Positions 33,636-44,785 of a stretch of 64,000 bases of DNA are shown one piece after another. The notes below the pieces were generated by a model. It saw only the letters and a list, made by a program, of their open reading frames with translations. It did no database searches and was not told the origin of the DNA. The DNA is taken from contig NW_027192193.1 of assembly GCF_041956535.1 (NCBI RefSeq), forward strand, positions 112,366 to 176,365, read 5' to 3'. How positions within the stretch are numbered: position 1 is the stretch's first letter; every line of letters begins with the position of its first letter. The DNA is from Calcarisporiella thermophila CBS 279.70 (Eukaryota > Calcarisporiellomycota). A program made the position numbers and the translations under genes.

Positions 33636-35751
33636 TTACACAGCCGCCTCCTTCTCGCCTTCGTCCTTTGCGTTCTCCTCGCCGTTATTGGCAAGCTTCT
33701 CGGCCTTAGCCTTTTCTTTTTTCGCCTTTCGCTCCGCCTTCTTGGCCTCCTTTTCTGCCTTCTTCTCCTCCTTGCTCTTGCCCTTCTCACCCTTCTTCTT
33801 CTCATTGCCCTGGTCCTTCTTGGCCTCCTTCTCCTCTCCTGCATGCTTCGACGCCATGGTCGCCGCGCTTCCGTCGGGAATCCTCACGAGGGTCACCGTC
33901 GGTGTCGTCTCACTCCACTCGCCGTCCACAATGAAGAATCCTGTTCGCATGAATTCAATAATGTCCCCGCGCTTGAGGTGCTTGACATTGGGGTCCGCGA
34001 TGACCTCGGTGTGGTACTCTGTCTTGGGCGTGACGAATTCGCTCACCTCCTCGTTCTTTTCCAGGTTCTTCTTGGTGATCAGGTAGTCGTAGTCCACCAG
34101 CGTGCACTCCACGATGCTTGTTTCGTCCGCAAGCCACGTGAGTTTGCGCGTCTTCTTCATGTTCTTATCCTCGAGATTGAGCTCCATTTCCATCGTGGCC
34201 ACAATCCCGGTGTCCTCGGCACGCACAACACGCTTCACCACTGCGTTGCCCCAATCCATGAGGGTGACGGTCTCGCCCTCCTTTGAGGCGGCAGCATCCT
34301 CCTGGGAGAGCAAGATTTCAGACGAGTAGGTCACCTTTTTGTTTCCAAGATCGGGGTTGTTGCGATACTTGGGGCGGTCCTCAACTTGAGGCGGCTCGGG
34401 GGCGCCGTGCACCTTTACTTTCACCCTAAAAAGATTGAGAAGAGGATAACCTGATTAGTCGAAGTCAATTCAGCCAATACCCAGAGAAGCAAGGAGGGAA
34501 AAAACCAAAACAAGATGACAGTACAGGTTATCTTTCGGAGCCATGACGTGTCTGGGTGCGATCGGATTGATGATGTTCTTATTGAGTGCCCACAGCTTAT
34601 CCCACTCCAGCAACATAATCCTTTGACTTGCTCCCTGCATCAAAATGTACTTCTTCAATGCCTCGATAGTCAATCCCCTTCTGCGAATTCCGCGCACCGT
34701 CGGGAATCGCGGGTCATCCCAGCCGGACACTAGGCCCTGGTCCACGAACCATTGAAGTTTGCGTTTCGAGAGGAGGGTGTAGACGAAGTTCACTCGGCTG
34801 AAATCCCAGATGTGGGGCTTGCGAAGCTGGCATGCCTCCAACATCCATTCGTACTGGGGATTGCGGTCCCGGTATTCGTTGGTACGCAGGGCGTGGGTGA
34901 CCCCCTCCAAGGAGTCCACGATTGGGCAGGCGAAGTCGTAGGTTGGGTACACCTTCCACTTGTCGCTACAAGAAAAACATTCATTGAACATCAGCTGTAT
35001 CAGAAAAGTCGAAGGCATCAGGCCATTTACCCAGTGCGGTGATGGGGAAGCAGATTGCACCGGTAGATCACAGGGTCGCGCATGGCCTTGTTGACATCGT
35101 CCACGCTGATTTTGGCGCGCAAGCAGCATTTTTGGCCAAACTCGGTGCCCCGGGTCATTTCATCAAATCGCTTCAAGTTCTCCTCTACGGAGAGATCGCG
35201 GCAACGAGAGGGGATACCCGACCCACGCTGCATTTGCATCTAGATAGGGTGCCGTGCATTTAGGACAAGACGCGTCAATGCCACAAGAGAAAGGAATAAG
35301 GTTTACCGTCTCCTGATCGGTATCATCGACGTAGGCATTCCCCTCCTTAATTAGCTTCAGCGCTAGCTCGTAAATTTGGTCGAAATAATCCGAGGTATGT
35401 GAACAATTGGAGGCATCCACGCCGATCAATGCCAAATCCACCTTGATGCTTTCCTCAAACTCGACCTTCTCCTTGCTTGGATTCGTGTCGTCAAATCGGA
35501 CGATAAGCTTACCGTTGTACTTTTCGGCAAAATGCTGATTGAGCAAGGCGGCCTTAGCGTGGCCAATATGCAAGTAACCTGAGGGTTCAGGAGGGAATCG
35601 TGTGACGACCTTGCCCGGGATAGCGTCCGGAAGCTCGATGTCGAGCGAGCCTTGGTCCATATCTTTATTGTTCTGGAATAGGCGAAGAATTAGCAAAAAT
35701 GCTTATCGGAAAGGTGGCGGGTGGGTTGGTATGTCCTACCTTGGATGCCAT
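33636..35751 (-). CDS. GUS1: Cytosolic glutamyl-tRNA synthetase, without N-terminal GST-like domain
   Basis: Five exons on the minus strand: 35751-35740, 35672-35307, 35239-35031, 34965-34525, 34425-33636 (605 aa). The first coding exon is ATG GCA TCC AAG. The class I core is complete: [17 protein letters not shown] (HIGH at 39-42), [38 protein letters not shown] and LLSKRKL (KMSKS-type loop, about 261-265). The archaeal/eukaryal anticodon-binding beta-barrels follow. The protein starts about ten residues before the strand leading into the core, so the roughly 190-residue GST-like domain of yeast Gus1 is absent. It ends with a Lys/Glu-rich tail of about 65 residues. It charges tRNA-Glu in the cytosol. 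Confidence 0.93.
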
Positions 35752-35810
35752 GATGCTATACAGTATATTAAGAGCGCTCTAGCTAAAGGTGTAAACAATT
35801 TTAAGTCAGA
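35752..35810. promoter_or_regulatory. 59-bp divergent promoter GUS1 / SWT21-like
   Basis: Only 59 bases separate the two start codons, so the genes must share a very compact bidirectional promoter or have overlapping leaders. There is no clear TATA box. Confidence 0.5.
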
Positions 35811-37613
35811 ATGAAAAATCGAAACGTCATTCTTCCATTGACCGGTCACATCCTCAACCAGAAATATCCTCGACTTGGACCCCTCCCCGAAACAACGCCT
35901 CCTGCCGATACGCACGCTATGCAAGATGGCATGCCACCACGCGCACTAGTCGCCTATGACGACTTGGAGACCTCAGAAAATGATTCATTCCCCACTGAGC
36001 CCATTTCCACCACGCATACCCCAGAGGCTACCGTTTCCACCGCGGAGCAATCCACCGCCATCGAATCCCAAGAGTATTCTCCAACCCAGCCAGCATCCTA
36101 CTACTTCTCTCCTAATTTCACCCTTCCTCTCCGTCCTCTGCTCTCTACTGGCCAACGCTACTCCACCACAGTTGGCAATGTCCTCACTCGAGATTCTGGC
36201 GCTGAGGAGCAAGGAAGACGGCTCGGCAATTGGAAAGAAAACTGCTTTTTCAAGGGTCTCAAATGGGCACCCGATGGTAGCTGTGTGCTTACAAGCGGGA
36301 ATGACAATGTTTTGCGGACATTCGAATGGTAGTTAAAGTGATTTTCCACGTATTTTTACAACCAGTCAAAGATAACTGAAGCTTTGTTACGTTTTTTGCG
36401 CGGATAGCCCCGCTTCTGTTTACGACCATAACGAAGGTATACTGGTAAATCCACCTTCGTGTGTCATCCATAAGCTGTGTTTCTAATCCTCCATCTACTT
36501 GATCTACAGAGTTCCCGTTAGAGCCCACGCTCTCAGTGCGCGCAGCCGAGTCGATCTACGATTTCACATGGTATCCGATGATGTCCGCATACGATCCCGC
36601 CACGTGCTGCTTTTTGGCCGCAAGTCGGGATCACCCACTCCACCTTTGGGACATTACGGGAAGTGTTCGTTGTAGCTACAGTGTTTTCGATCATTGCGAC
36701 CAGATAGTTGGCCCAAACTCTGTTGCATTCAATCCGGATGGAACCAAGTAAGTTTTCCCTTTTGCTAATGGATTCCGGGGATCTATATAATCGGGATGGC
36801 AAACTGTTTTGCGTAGGATATACTGTGGATATAACAATATGATCCAAATCTTCGATACACTTCGACCGGGGCGGGCAAGTGGCAAGTGGCCAACCACGCC
36901 AACAAGGAGGAGTAGGGAGGGACAAAAAGGTAATGAACCTATCTTGCTTAAGGATTACCTTATTAGATCCAATCTAATACGTAAAGGGGGGGGGGGGACA
37001 CTATTTCCTAGGAGTGATTTCCTGTTTGAATTTCAACTTCGATGGGAGCCTTCTCGCGGCTGGCTCCTACGGATGCACCATCGGCCTCTACGACCCCAAT
37101 CTCTCCATCCCTCTTGTAGCTCTGCTTCGTGGCGCGGTGGGGGGATTGACTCAAGTCCAGTTTTCACCCTGTGGGAATTACCTATTCTCCGCTTCCCGCA
37201 AGGACTCTGATGTGTTGTGTTGGGACATGCGGAACACTAGCGAGGTGGTCGGGTGGATGCAAAGGAAACTCGAGACCAATCAACGAATGGCTTTTGACAT
37301 CGAATCATCGGGGCGCTGGCTCATCACGGGTGATCAGGATGGGCACCTTCTGGTGTATTCTTTAGAGGAGCTGCTGAGAACCCAGAATCCGGCCCCATCT
37401 GCACGCATGAAAGCCCATGAAGATGCGATCGGTGCAGTAGGGTTCCATCCCGCGGGAAGTCTGTTAGCCACTTGTTCGGGCCAAAGATTATTTGAGGGGG
37501 AGGAGGAGGAAGAGGAGGAGGAGAAGGCAGCGGTGGATAATTCGGTTAGGATCTGGAGAGTGGAGGGGGAGTGGAAAGCATATGCTGTAGAGGAACGGGT
37601 GGAGACGGGCTGA
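35811..37613 (+). CDS. SWT21: WD40 protein of the Swt21/WRAP53 (TCAB1) family
   Basis: Five exons: 35811-36328, 36408-36436, 36510-36747, 36817-36929, 37012-37613 (499 aa). The N-terminus (1 to about 135) is disordered. WD repeats then begin with NCFFKGLKWAPDGSCVLTSG. Family-specific blocks are DFTWYPMM, HLWDITGSVRCSY, SVAFNPDGTKIYCGYN, IFDTLRPGR, LLRGAVGGLTQVQFSP and RKLETNQRMAFDIESSG, which align with human WRAP53 from memory. WRAP53 binds telomerase and Cajal-body RNAs; yeast Swt21 assists U1 snRNP and splicing. The last repeat carries an inserted run of Glu (EGEEEEEEEEK). Exon 2 is 29 bases. Intron 4 has a G tract of about 12. Confidence 0.9.
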
Positions 37614-37956
37614 TGTGTTTTGTATAGCTGGGGATGGCAATGCCTCTAGAAGTGAGTCTAATAAAAGCGGCCGATTTCCTGGGGGGGGGGGGGGATATGC
37701 AAAACCTTTATGTGTAAGAAACTAGTAGAACAAATGCAAAGAATAAAAAGGGGAGAATGAAAAAAAACAATAAAATAAGTAAAAATTACACAAAGACACA
37801 ACTCAAGAGAGAGAGGGGTTAGAGGTGTCAAAACTGATTTAAACCAAAACAACTAAGAGAAGAAAGAAATGAGAAAGAAAGAAAAAACCAAAATTCTTCT
37901 AAAGAAATGCCCGTATTTAATCCTGAAGTCGTGCTATTTACTGAAATAAACCGTCG
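37614..37956. other. Convergent spacer with G tract
   Basis: The 3' ends of SWT21 and LAMTOR1 converge here, with a run of about 13 G at 37681-37694. No gene is seen. Confidence 0.45.
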
Positions 37957-38604
37957 CTACCAAGATAGCGCCATCACCACTTGATCCTCTTCGCGCACCT
38001 CTACCTTTTTCAAGGCCTGCACTAAGTCGTCGGTGACCTGCCGCATCTATAAGAAGGGGGGCCCAGTGAGTTTTCATGTAGATCGAGTCTTCCCTGGGAA
38101 GAAAAATGCGTAGTGTATGGTAATTACCCACTCTGCCTCCTCTTGCGAGACTCCTCCGTTCAATAATAGCCCCTCGTCCGGCGAGGCGGCCAGCTGAGAT
38201 GCCGAAGAGTTGGGGGCCTTTAGATTAAGCAGGATGGGAGGATTAAGTTCTCCCAGCAAATTCCTATTGATCATTGCATTCCCTGTCAGTCAAATCCCCC
38301 AATCCAACAATTGAAAACGCCAAATGACTCACCGATACTCGGATTCTCTTTCCGCCGCCTCGACCCCGATTTCCTTCTCAGCACTCGCGCTGATATTGAT
38401 CAGATTCTCCTGTGTTCTCATGAGCACCCTTCGGACACGTTCCTTCCTGATGACCTCTGCCTCATGGGTTGAGTTTGTAGATGGGGGCTGAGGATGCGGA
38501 GTAATGCGAGCGGCGTCCAAGATGTTAGGGAGCAGGGGCTGAGTCTCGTCATCACTGGAGCCGAAGATAGCAAAGTAGGAGGGGAGAGATTGGCAGCAGC
38601 CCAT
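37957..38604 (-). CDS. LAMTOR1: LAMTOR1/p18 (Ego1/Meh1-like) Ragulator anchor
   Basis: Three exons on the minus strand: 38604-38333, 38263-38128, 38046-37957 (165 aa, close to the 161 aa of human p18). The start MGCC gives Gly2 for myristoylation and Cys3/Cys4 for palmitoylation, followed by acidic DDETQPLLP, the dileucine-type lysosomal signal. Helices RRVLMRTQENLINISAS and the C-terminal QVTDDLVQALKKVEVREED match the family wrap-around architecture. It anchors the Ragulator/EGO complex to the vacuole or lysosome and recruits Rag GTPases for TORC1. The last exon encodes only 29 residues. Confidence 0.85.
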
Positions 38605-38927
38605 TGTGTAGATTGCGAGAGAGGGGGGATTTCCGGGGAGTAATGGGAGAGAGCGGGATGAATCGGCTTATTCTGTGGAATACAAGGGAAAAAGAGGAAT
38701 AGCGAGGAAAAAAAAATTCGTGCTGTCAAGAGTATAAATTGATTTTTTGCCCGCGTCTGTCAGATGATTTCGAAAATGAAAAATTAGGGCGATAATTTAA
38801 GCTTATTCAAGTTGCATGCATCGAAAACAAAATGAACAAAGTTTAAGCAAACGTAACAAATCAGGCGGGAAAAAGGAAGGCGAGAATGCGGTGCGCTCGT
38901 GTTATGGAGGAAAGCCAAGACAATAAT
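38605..38927. other. Intergenic spacer LAMTOR1 / MID1
   Basis: This AT-rich tandem spacer on the minus strand holds the LAMTOR1 promoter and the MID1 3' flank. Nothing else is seen. Confidence 0.45.
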
Positions 38928-40662
38928 TTACAACATAAATTGGAACAAACTTAATAACGTTACAACCCACACGCCGAAATGGCCCGGCCCCACATTGGCC
39001 GCTCCACTGGGCGAGCCGCCCGCCGGCATCAGTTGGCCCATGTGGTTGCAAGTCGGCGCGCTGTAGTCTGCGCCGCCCTTCCCAGCTGGGCCGGCCCACC
39101 GCGCGTAGCTTGCGTTGGAAGTGAACCCGGCGAGGGGGCAGCCGAACCCCAGGAACGGCGGGCAGCTCTGCACAACGTGGTAGCACAAGTCGATGCAGGG
39201 CAGCAGCTCCCGATACGGCGGGGGGCGCACCTGGTCGTCGATCCACTGGTTGCGCGACCCGTTCGTGTTCCGCGCGACGCCCAGCGTCTCCGACTCGGTG
39301 CACCGTGGGATGGTCACGGAGCAGAGCCAGGTCTTGTAGTCGCGGTAGCAGTCGGTGCAGTTGCGCACCAGCGAGTAGGCGGTTGCATCGCAGTTGAACT
39401 GCGACATGGTGGTGTTGAAGGGCTGGTACTGCTGCTGAGCATTCTGGTCGTAGGCTCGAGCAAGGGCGGTGGGATCCATGGAGCCGTTCTGCGGAGCGGG
39501 AACGGCGTAGGCGACGTCGGTGCAGAACGGGAGGTTGAAGATGAGCTTACAGGTATTCGCTGCAAGAAAAGAGGCAAGTCAGAAACAAAAGTCAGCACAC
39601 TCCATGCTAGCATCCTAGGGAAGAAGGCGGCGGTACTGACTCTTCTTGGTTGTAAACTGCAGAGGCTGCGACATCACTCGTCTATTCTGGCTTTCCTCCA
39701 CCAAATACCCTACATAGCTCGTCCCCGGCGCCAGCCCCCCGACTACTGCTTGGTACTTCGCACCCGCCATGGCACCTCGGGTGGTCTCCGTCATATTGGG
39801 CCGGAGGGGCTGCTGGTTGGCGGTGGCATTGACCGCACACAGGGACCGTGTTAGAGCGGGTGGCACCCGGTTATCTGGGAGAACATAGACCGAGACTCTA
39901 GGGGATGACGTATTCGAGAAAGGAGAGGTGAGAAAAAGCGCCGTCGTTGCATCGGTATCATCGAGTATCAGGCCTGGTGTTGTAGAAACCTGATACGCCG
40001 GTGCTATACGTCACAACACACCCATTAAATGCGTCTGTAAGAAAAGAAATCACGCCAATCAGATTACCTATGGACGATGCGCTGATTTCATAGCTCCATT
40101 CCTGCACCCCCCCTGCAGCCTCTGGTGCTGCCACTCCAATATATACATTTCTCTCCGCCCCAGTCAGAGGAAGGGTTGCGTTGACCACTCCCGCCATACT
40201 CCCATTACTTCTTGTCGGATCTCCATCTCCAATGATTTGATCTTGCTTGCCGGGTCCGGGTAGATCGTTGGTTGTCGAAATATATAGCTGTAACGGTGGA
40301 GCATTCAAAGGTGCTGAACAAATGCTGAGCGTAATATAGAGACTTTTCTGTGTTTGTTGTGGCGGGGTGGCGAGTTGACGTGGGGCAAGAGATTTGGCCG
40401 GTTTCTTTGAAGCGGCTGAAGAGGATGGCTTTGTGGAGAGGGATGAGGATAATGGGACGACTAAGTTTTGCGATGGAGGAAAAGATGATGCAAGACGAAA
40501 AGAAGCCGCTCCAGGAAGAAGTGGAAAGTAATAGTGTTGTTGGTTTTTTGCAGTCAGTTTATCCTGTAGAATCTGAGAGTCTGCGAGGGGCTTTGTCTGC
40601 TGGGCAAAAATGACAGGTAACATCCACATAACAAGAAGGAATCGATGCTTTGTTCTTGCCAT
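38928..40662 (-). CDS. MID1: Mid1-type stretch-activated calcium channel component
   Basis: Three exons on the minus strand: 40662-40068, 40003-39641, 39559-38928 (529 aa). A signal peptide (MARTKHRFLLVMWMLPVIFA) precedes a large extracellular region with many N-glycosylation sites. The conserved Cys-rich C-terminal module carries NCTDCYRDYKTWLCSVTIPR, LLPCIDLCYHVVQSCPPF and GFGCP. It ends in a hydrophobic tail (GVWVVTLLSLFQFML), possibly a GPI or membrane anchor. Yeast Mid1 partners with Cch1 for calcium influx under mating or wall stress. Intron 1 was placed at 40004-40067 because only that acceptor restores APAYQVSTTPGLILDDTD. A nearer CTTACAG acceptor would lead to a stop. Confidence 0.9.
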
Positions 40663-41969
40663 GTTGTATAGGATATGATTATGTTTAATGCATCGGTTGT
40701 GCTAGATTTATTTGGTGTCCTTACAAAAGCCACTCTTTAAGTGCTGAATGGGTTGGTCACGTCAATAATAGAAAATTCGAAGTGGGTTGAGCACTCTCGT
40801 GCTTAAAATCGGCTTGGATTTCTACCAAAATCGAACCTACTCTTCTTTTTTCATGGATGCCACACTTTCCACTCTGATAACACCTATTAAATACACTCTT
40901 CATTCACTTTGAATTTCTCGGCATTATCTTGAATGACCAAACTCCTTTTCCTTTAATCTGCGTGCTGCTCATGATAGCACCAATGCATTTGGAAAGAGGG
41001 AAGCGTATGTGTACTTTATACTGGATAGCAGAGCCACGCGTGGAAAATTATGAAATCCAAAAGATAAAGAAGTCAGCAGAATGACCGGCAGAATGGATAC
41101 CTACTCTAACTCAGTCCGTCTGCCGCACAAAGACATTGAGATAGAACTCGAGCAAAATTATAGAAGAAAACAGTTTTGAAGACTAGCCGATTTGGAAAGC
41201 ATCTTGAATGTAGTTGTTAAATCCACTTCCTTTAGAGTGAAAAATGGATACTCGAAAGAATACTTTCAACCTTGGATCCTTGGACCTCTTTCGCTACAAA
41301 TCAGCAAGATGGTCTAGAATAGCATTACATTTTCTGGTCCAACTATTTTCTGTTGGCTATACATGTTTAGTACTTGAAAAGCTATCGCAAATTTTCTGGA
41401 ATTTGAAAGTCCATATAAGAGTTAGCAAACAAATACTAATAATAACAAATGAAAAAAGGAAAAGGGATGAGAATGTTCTGGTTAAAGTAACATTGCTACT
41501 GAGAAATCTGCACCTTGTGGGCAGATTAGATTCAACATTCAACTTGTCAAGGAATTAATGAAAGTCAATAAAAACACATGCTCAATCTCATTCCACCATC
41601 AGGCAAAAGATAAATGAGCATTTGCAAGTGTTTTATTTAAGGCAAAATATTGCGAAATGAAATGGAATGCGAGAAAGGCATTCTTAGTCATGATTCAAAA
41701 GCATGGATTAGTAAACGAAACAGGGAAATATATCAAGCATTATTAAATATTCCATCTCTGGAAAATTATACTCTCTGAGTCAATAACATTTACCCACCGA
41801 AACACGTTGTCATTTGAGCCGCCTATTTCCTAATTGAATTCCGGAATATCTCGGCCTATGAAACGTTCCTCAGCGATGGGAGTCGCAAATCCATTACTCA
41901 AATTTATAAAAGGAGGCCTTTTCCCCGCACAGCTCTCAGGGTTCGATTGCAATCTCAACAAACTGCAAA
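40663..41969. other. Long AT-rich spacer, TATA box at 41905-41913
   Basis: A divergent, very AT-rich spacer of 1.3 kb. A 104-codon AT-rich ATG frame (41244-41558) has no recognisable domain. A canonical TATAAAAGG lies 57-65 bases before the ATG at 41970. Confidence 0.45.
41905..41913 (+). promoter_or_regulatory. TATA box upstream of the small Ser-rich gene
   Basis: A perfect TATAAAAGG about 60 bases before an ATG supports a real, probably inducible, promoter for the gene at 41970. Confidence 0.5.
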
Positions 41970-42407
41970 ATGCTTCTCATTCCGGCATTGAAACTTTCTT
42001 ACCTACGGGCAAGCTTCCAAACCCTGTTCCCTAGCGCTCATTTTCTGTTTTCCTCCACCAAGCACTCTACTTCCCCTTCGACTTCTTCGACTGCTCCCTC
42101 TTCCCCTTCCTCCCCCTCCTCCTCTTCCTCATCCTCCTTCTCCACTTTCCCCTCTGATCTCAAGCTTAATAGTCTCCACGAGACAATACCACGGATGCTC
42201 GAAGACTTATTGAGTCTGTGCATGACTGTGCTGACTAATATCTTTCTCCTCCCTATGGTTATATTTCATCACTGGGTAATATTTCTGATCGGTTCCCTGG
42301 TCCTCTTCGCCGCGCAGTCGTATCTCATGGACATCCTCCTTGTGCTAGGATTGTTCTCGATGTATCTGATCCTTCACCAGAAATACTCCCTGACCCTAAT
42401 TCTTTGA
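41970..42407 (+). CDS. Small Ser-rich membrane protein, unknown
   Basis: An intronless 145-aa frame behind a good TATA box. The N-terminal 45 residues are basic and hydrophobic, followed by a Ser/Pro/Thr low-complexity stretch (about 31-62) and a short helix (LKLNSLHETIPRMLEDLLSL). Two hydrophobic segments (FLLPMVIFHHWVIFLIGSLV and YLMDILLVLGLFSMYLIL) are probably membrane hairpins. No family is recognised. It might instead be an exon of a larger gene, but no convincing flanking exon is seen. Confidence 0.5.
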   Translation: MLLIPALKLSYLRASFQTLFPSAHFLFSSTKHSTSPSTSSTAPSSPSSPSSSSSSSFSTFPSDLKLNSLHETIPRMLEDLLSLCMTVLTNIFLLPMVIFHHWVIFLIGSLVLFAAQSYLMDILLVLGLFSMYLILHQKYSLTLIL

Positions 42408-43113
42408 ATATAATCATGTATATAGCCACTAATTGTGCATACTCATTTAATATTATTCATTCTCACTTTTGGTCATTGTATATATTTTGGAATATCATTT
42501 CCTTGTTTAATGATATTGGTTGCCACGACCACCCTAATAATAATAATAAAGATATTAACCTGGGTTACGAGTGTAAAGTGTGACTGATTTGTCATCCAAA
42601 AAAATAAAATCGGAGTTTCCATGGCTTAGAAATCAAGTAGGGGATTAGAAGCTCTAAATTGAATACAGTGAAAGAGTCCGAACGGCAAAGCCTGGGTGTA
42701 GGGATTTTCATGAAAAGCCAACGAGAAAATTAAACTGGGCTTCCCAGCATGGTTTTCGGGGCCGAGGAGGCAAACAGTTCTGGGTTGGACCCCTAAAGCA
42801 GAGGAAAACTTTACTCCGGTGAAGTCTAGAGTTTGCCATTGAAATTGGTTTCTCTTTGGTTTCTCTTGCCAAATGACATTCCCACGCTGGAAGCTCTAGG
42901 GGGGTTAAGGGTTTAAAGGGTATTCACCGTGCTAATCCGTCATCCCACAATATAGGATTGCCATTCACGAGCAAAACAACGCAAGCAAAATATTTGGTAT
43001 TATCCAAAATTTTCCCAGGAATCTAAATATGAACCTTGAGCACGTCGAAAAGCAATCTGGGGATATCTGATTTATTGGAATTCATTTTGATAAATATGCG
43101 ATAATGAAGTCAT
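42408..43113. other. AT-rich spacer
   Basis: No supported gene lies between the small membrane protein and the candidate minus-strand mini-gene. The sequence is moderately AT-rich without repeats. Confidence 0.4.
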
Positions 43114-43388
43114 CTAGACTCTATTCATGGTCAACCTCTTCCTCCTTGCCGGCTTGGACGCGGTTCGATTCCAAATGAGAAATTTTTGCTTCTTGCACCC
43201 TCCGCTCCGTTGTTTGCCATAGTTTGCTTGGCAATGGTCTGAGCGGGTAGAATACCATGATGACACCATCCGCGAGGGTAGAGGAAGCCTTATTTTCGTT
43301 CCGCGTACATACAGTTTCGTCTGAGAATCATTTCAAGTGGTTCCTCACTCTCCCGCCTCTCCTTAAGTAGCCGAGATTCTATTACCAT
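43114..43388 (-). CDS. Possible small two-exon gene (66 aa) or 45-aa alternative frame
   Basis: On the minus strand an ATG at 43388 opens a charged frame (MVIESRLLKERRESEEPLEM) that reaches a perfect GTATGT donor at 43312. A 74-base intron ends CTCAG (43239). The downstream exon gives a basic peptide (KFLIWNRTASKPARRKR) stopping at 43114. A competing reading is the 45-codon ATG frame 43258-43121 (MVFYPLRPLPSKLWQTTERR, then acidic), which also looks protein-like. Local GC is higher than the surroundings. Only one reading can be right and neither is recognised. Confidence 0.25.
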
Positions 43389-43534
43389 TCCTACTGTTTT
43401 ACTTAGAGTTTCAAACTATAGAGAAATGTATGATGATCCGAGAAACAATATAGCCAGGTTGAGGGGAGAGTAACCAAAAAAAAAAACAGAATAACGTTCG
43501 AAATCAAGTATATGTATAATACATTCAATAAAAT

Positions 43535-44785
43535 TTATAACTTCAACAGAGAGTACAAAGCATTCAGCTGACGCTCATCCTCCGCCGAAAGCCGCTTCAC
43601 TCCTCTATACGGTGGAAGAATAAATGGAAGAGAGGGGAGTGTGGTTGGCTGTAGGTTGAGAGTTTCATCTAGATTTTTAAGAGTCATTAAGGCAGGTGAT
43701 TTGGATGGAGAGGGCGAAGAAATGGTATGTGGGTTCGAGTCGACGGGCGAGTATGTACATATCGTGGGGGTAGTGGGCTCCTCCTCTTCCGAGGTAGTCG
43801 AGTAGGATTGCGTCGAATGAGGTGAGTGTAGAAGACACCTTCGTTTCTTTCCACCCATCTCTTCTGTATCCAGCGATGCCGACCGTTTTATCTTCCTCAA
43901 TGTATTGGCACCACCATTCTCGAAATCGACAGGGTTCATCTCAGCACCCTTGGCTCCATTTCCTAAGGATCGCATGTGCGCATTTTGTGGATGCGCTGTC
44001 TCCGATAAATAGTACCCCTTCTCTATAACAATATCCTTGAGTCGTTCATCTACCGATGGCGTCTTGAATCGGTGCAAATCTCGCTTATAATAATATCCGA
44101 TCAGGTGTAGCCTACGATTATCGGCGGTGGTAATGCTATAAGATTGTTTAACAAGCCCATCGGGGCGGTAAATAAAGGAGCGTCGTGTTTCGACGTCGGT
44201 GTCATCTCCACTGTGGATAGAGGTAGTGGTTATGCGGGAGTCTCGACGACGATGTTCAAGCTCACGATATGAGAGAAAGGAGCCGCTGACACGGGAAGGG
44301 GACCAATTTCGACCCTAGATAAATGAGCAAGAAACTAGCCAATTAATGCAAGTGATGGAGAAATAATGACAATTGCTATCCAACAGTTGTATAAAAGAAG
44401 GGGGGAGGGGAAGGGAGAGGAAGGGCGCTAGACTTGAGGTCAGCAACCCACTGAAAAAAAAAGAAAATGCTCAGAGCCCGAAGCGGAGATCTCAGTGGAG
44501 GTTTGCCGCCTTCATTTGGCTCATTTGTAAAACGGGGAGGTAAATAAGCGGTGGAAAGCAAGGAGAAGTACTTACATCTGTCCATCGCCGCATACCCGCT
44601 TCCTTCTCATCCCACACAAAGACCGCTCCAGAGCGTATAGCATCCCGCTCTTTATCTGATAACCTGCGTTGAACTCTCCGGAACACCCCCTGACGGCATG
44701 CCTCAAAGAGTAGCAAGGCGTCGTGTGGGGTCTTGACATGGCCATAAAATGTTTCCATGGAGTCACTATAATTGGCGGGCGACAT
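43535..44785 (-). CDS. WOR1: Wor1/Gti1/Pac2-family transcriptional regulator
   Basis: Two exons on the minus strand: 44785-44576 and 44314-43535 (329 aa), phase 0. The WOPR DNA-binding box is complete and split by a 261-base intron: ETFYGHVKTPHDALLLFEAC, RRLSDKERDAIRSGAVFVWD, then RRWTD joined to GRNWSPSRVSGSFLSYRE. WOPR box B follows (LVKQSYSITTADNRRLHLIG, YYYKRDL). The rest is Ser/Pro/Glu-rich with a basic patch GGKKRRC. The family controls morphological switching (Candida Wor1), gluconate response (S. pombe Gti1) and sporulation or virulence programmes. It is divergent from the thioredoxin-domain gene. Confidence 0.93.

Noticed and set aside
33618-34286. 222-codon plus-strand Leu-rich frame
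   Set aside because: It is antisense to the Lys/Glu-rich tail of GluRS (CTT/CTC are the antisense of AAG/GAG).
38979-39854. 291-codon plus-strand frame
   Set aside because: It crosses exon borders of MID1 on the opposite strand; the MID1 Cys-rich motifs are decisive.
40820-40845. tRNA T-arm-like GGTTCGATT on the minus strand
   Set aside because: The flanking bases do not form a T stem and no other tRNA arm is present.
41244-41558. 104-codon AT-rich ATG frame
   Set aside because: It is long for AT-rich DNA but has no signal peptide, domain, splice context or promoter; too weak to call a gene.
43150-43180. Another GGTTCGATTCC B-box-like sequence
   Set aside because: The stem bases on either side are not complementary, and there is no acceptor or anticodon stem.
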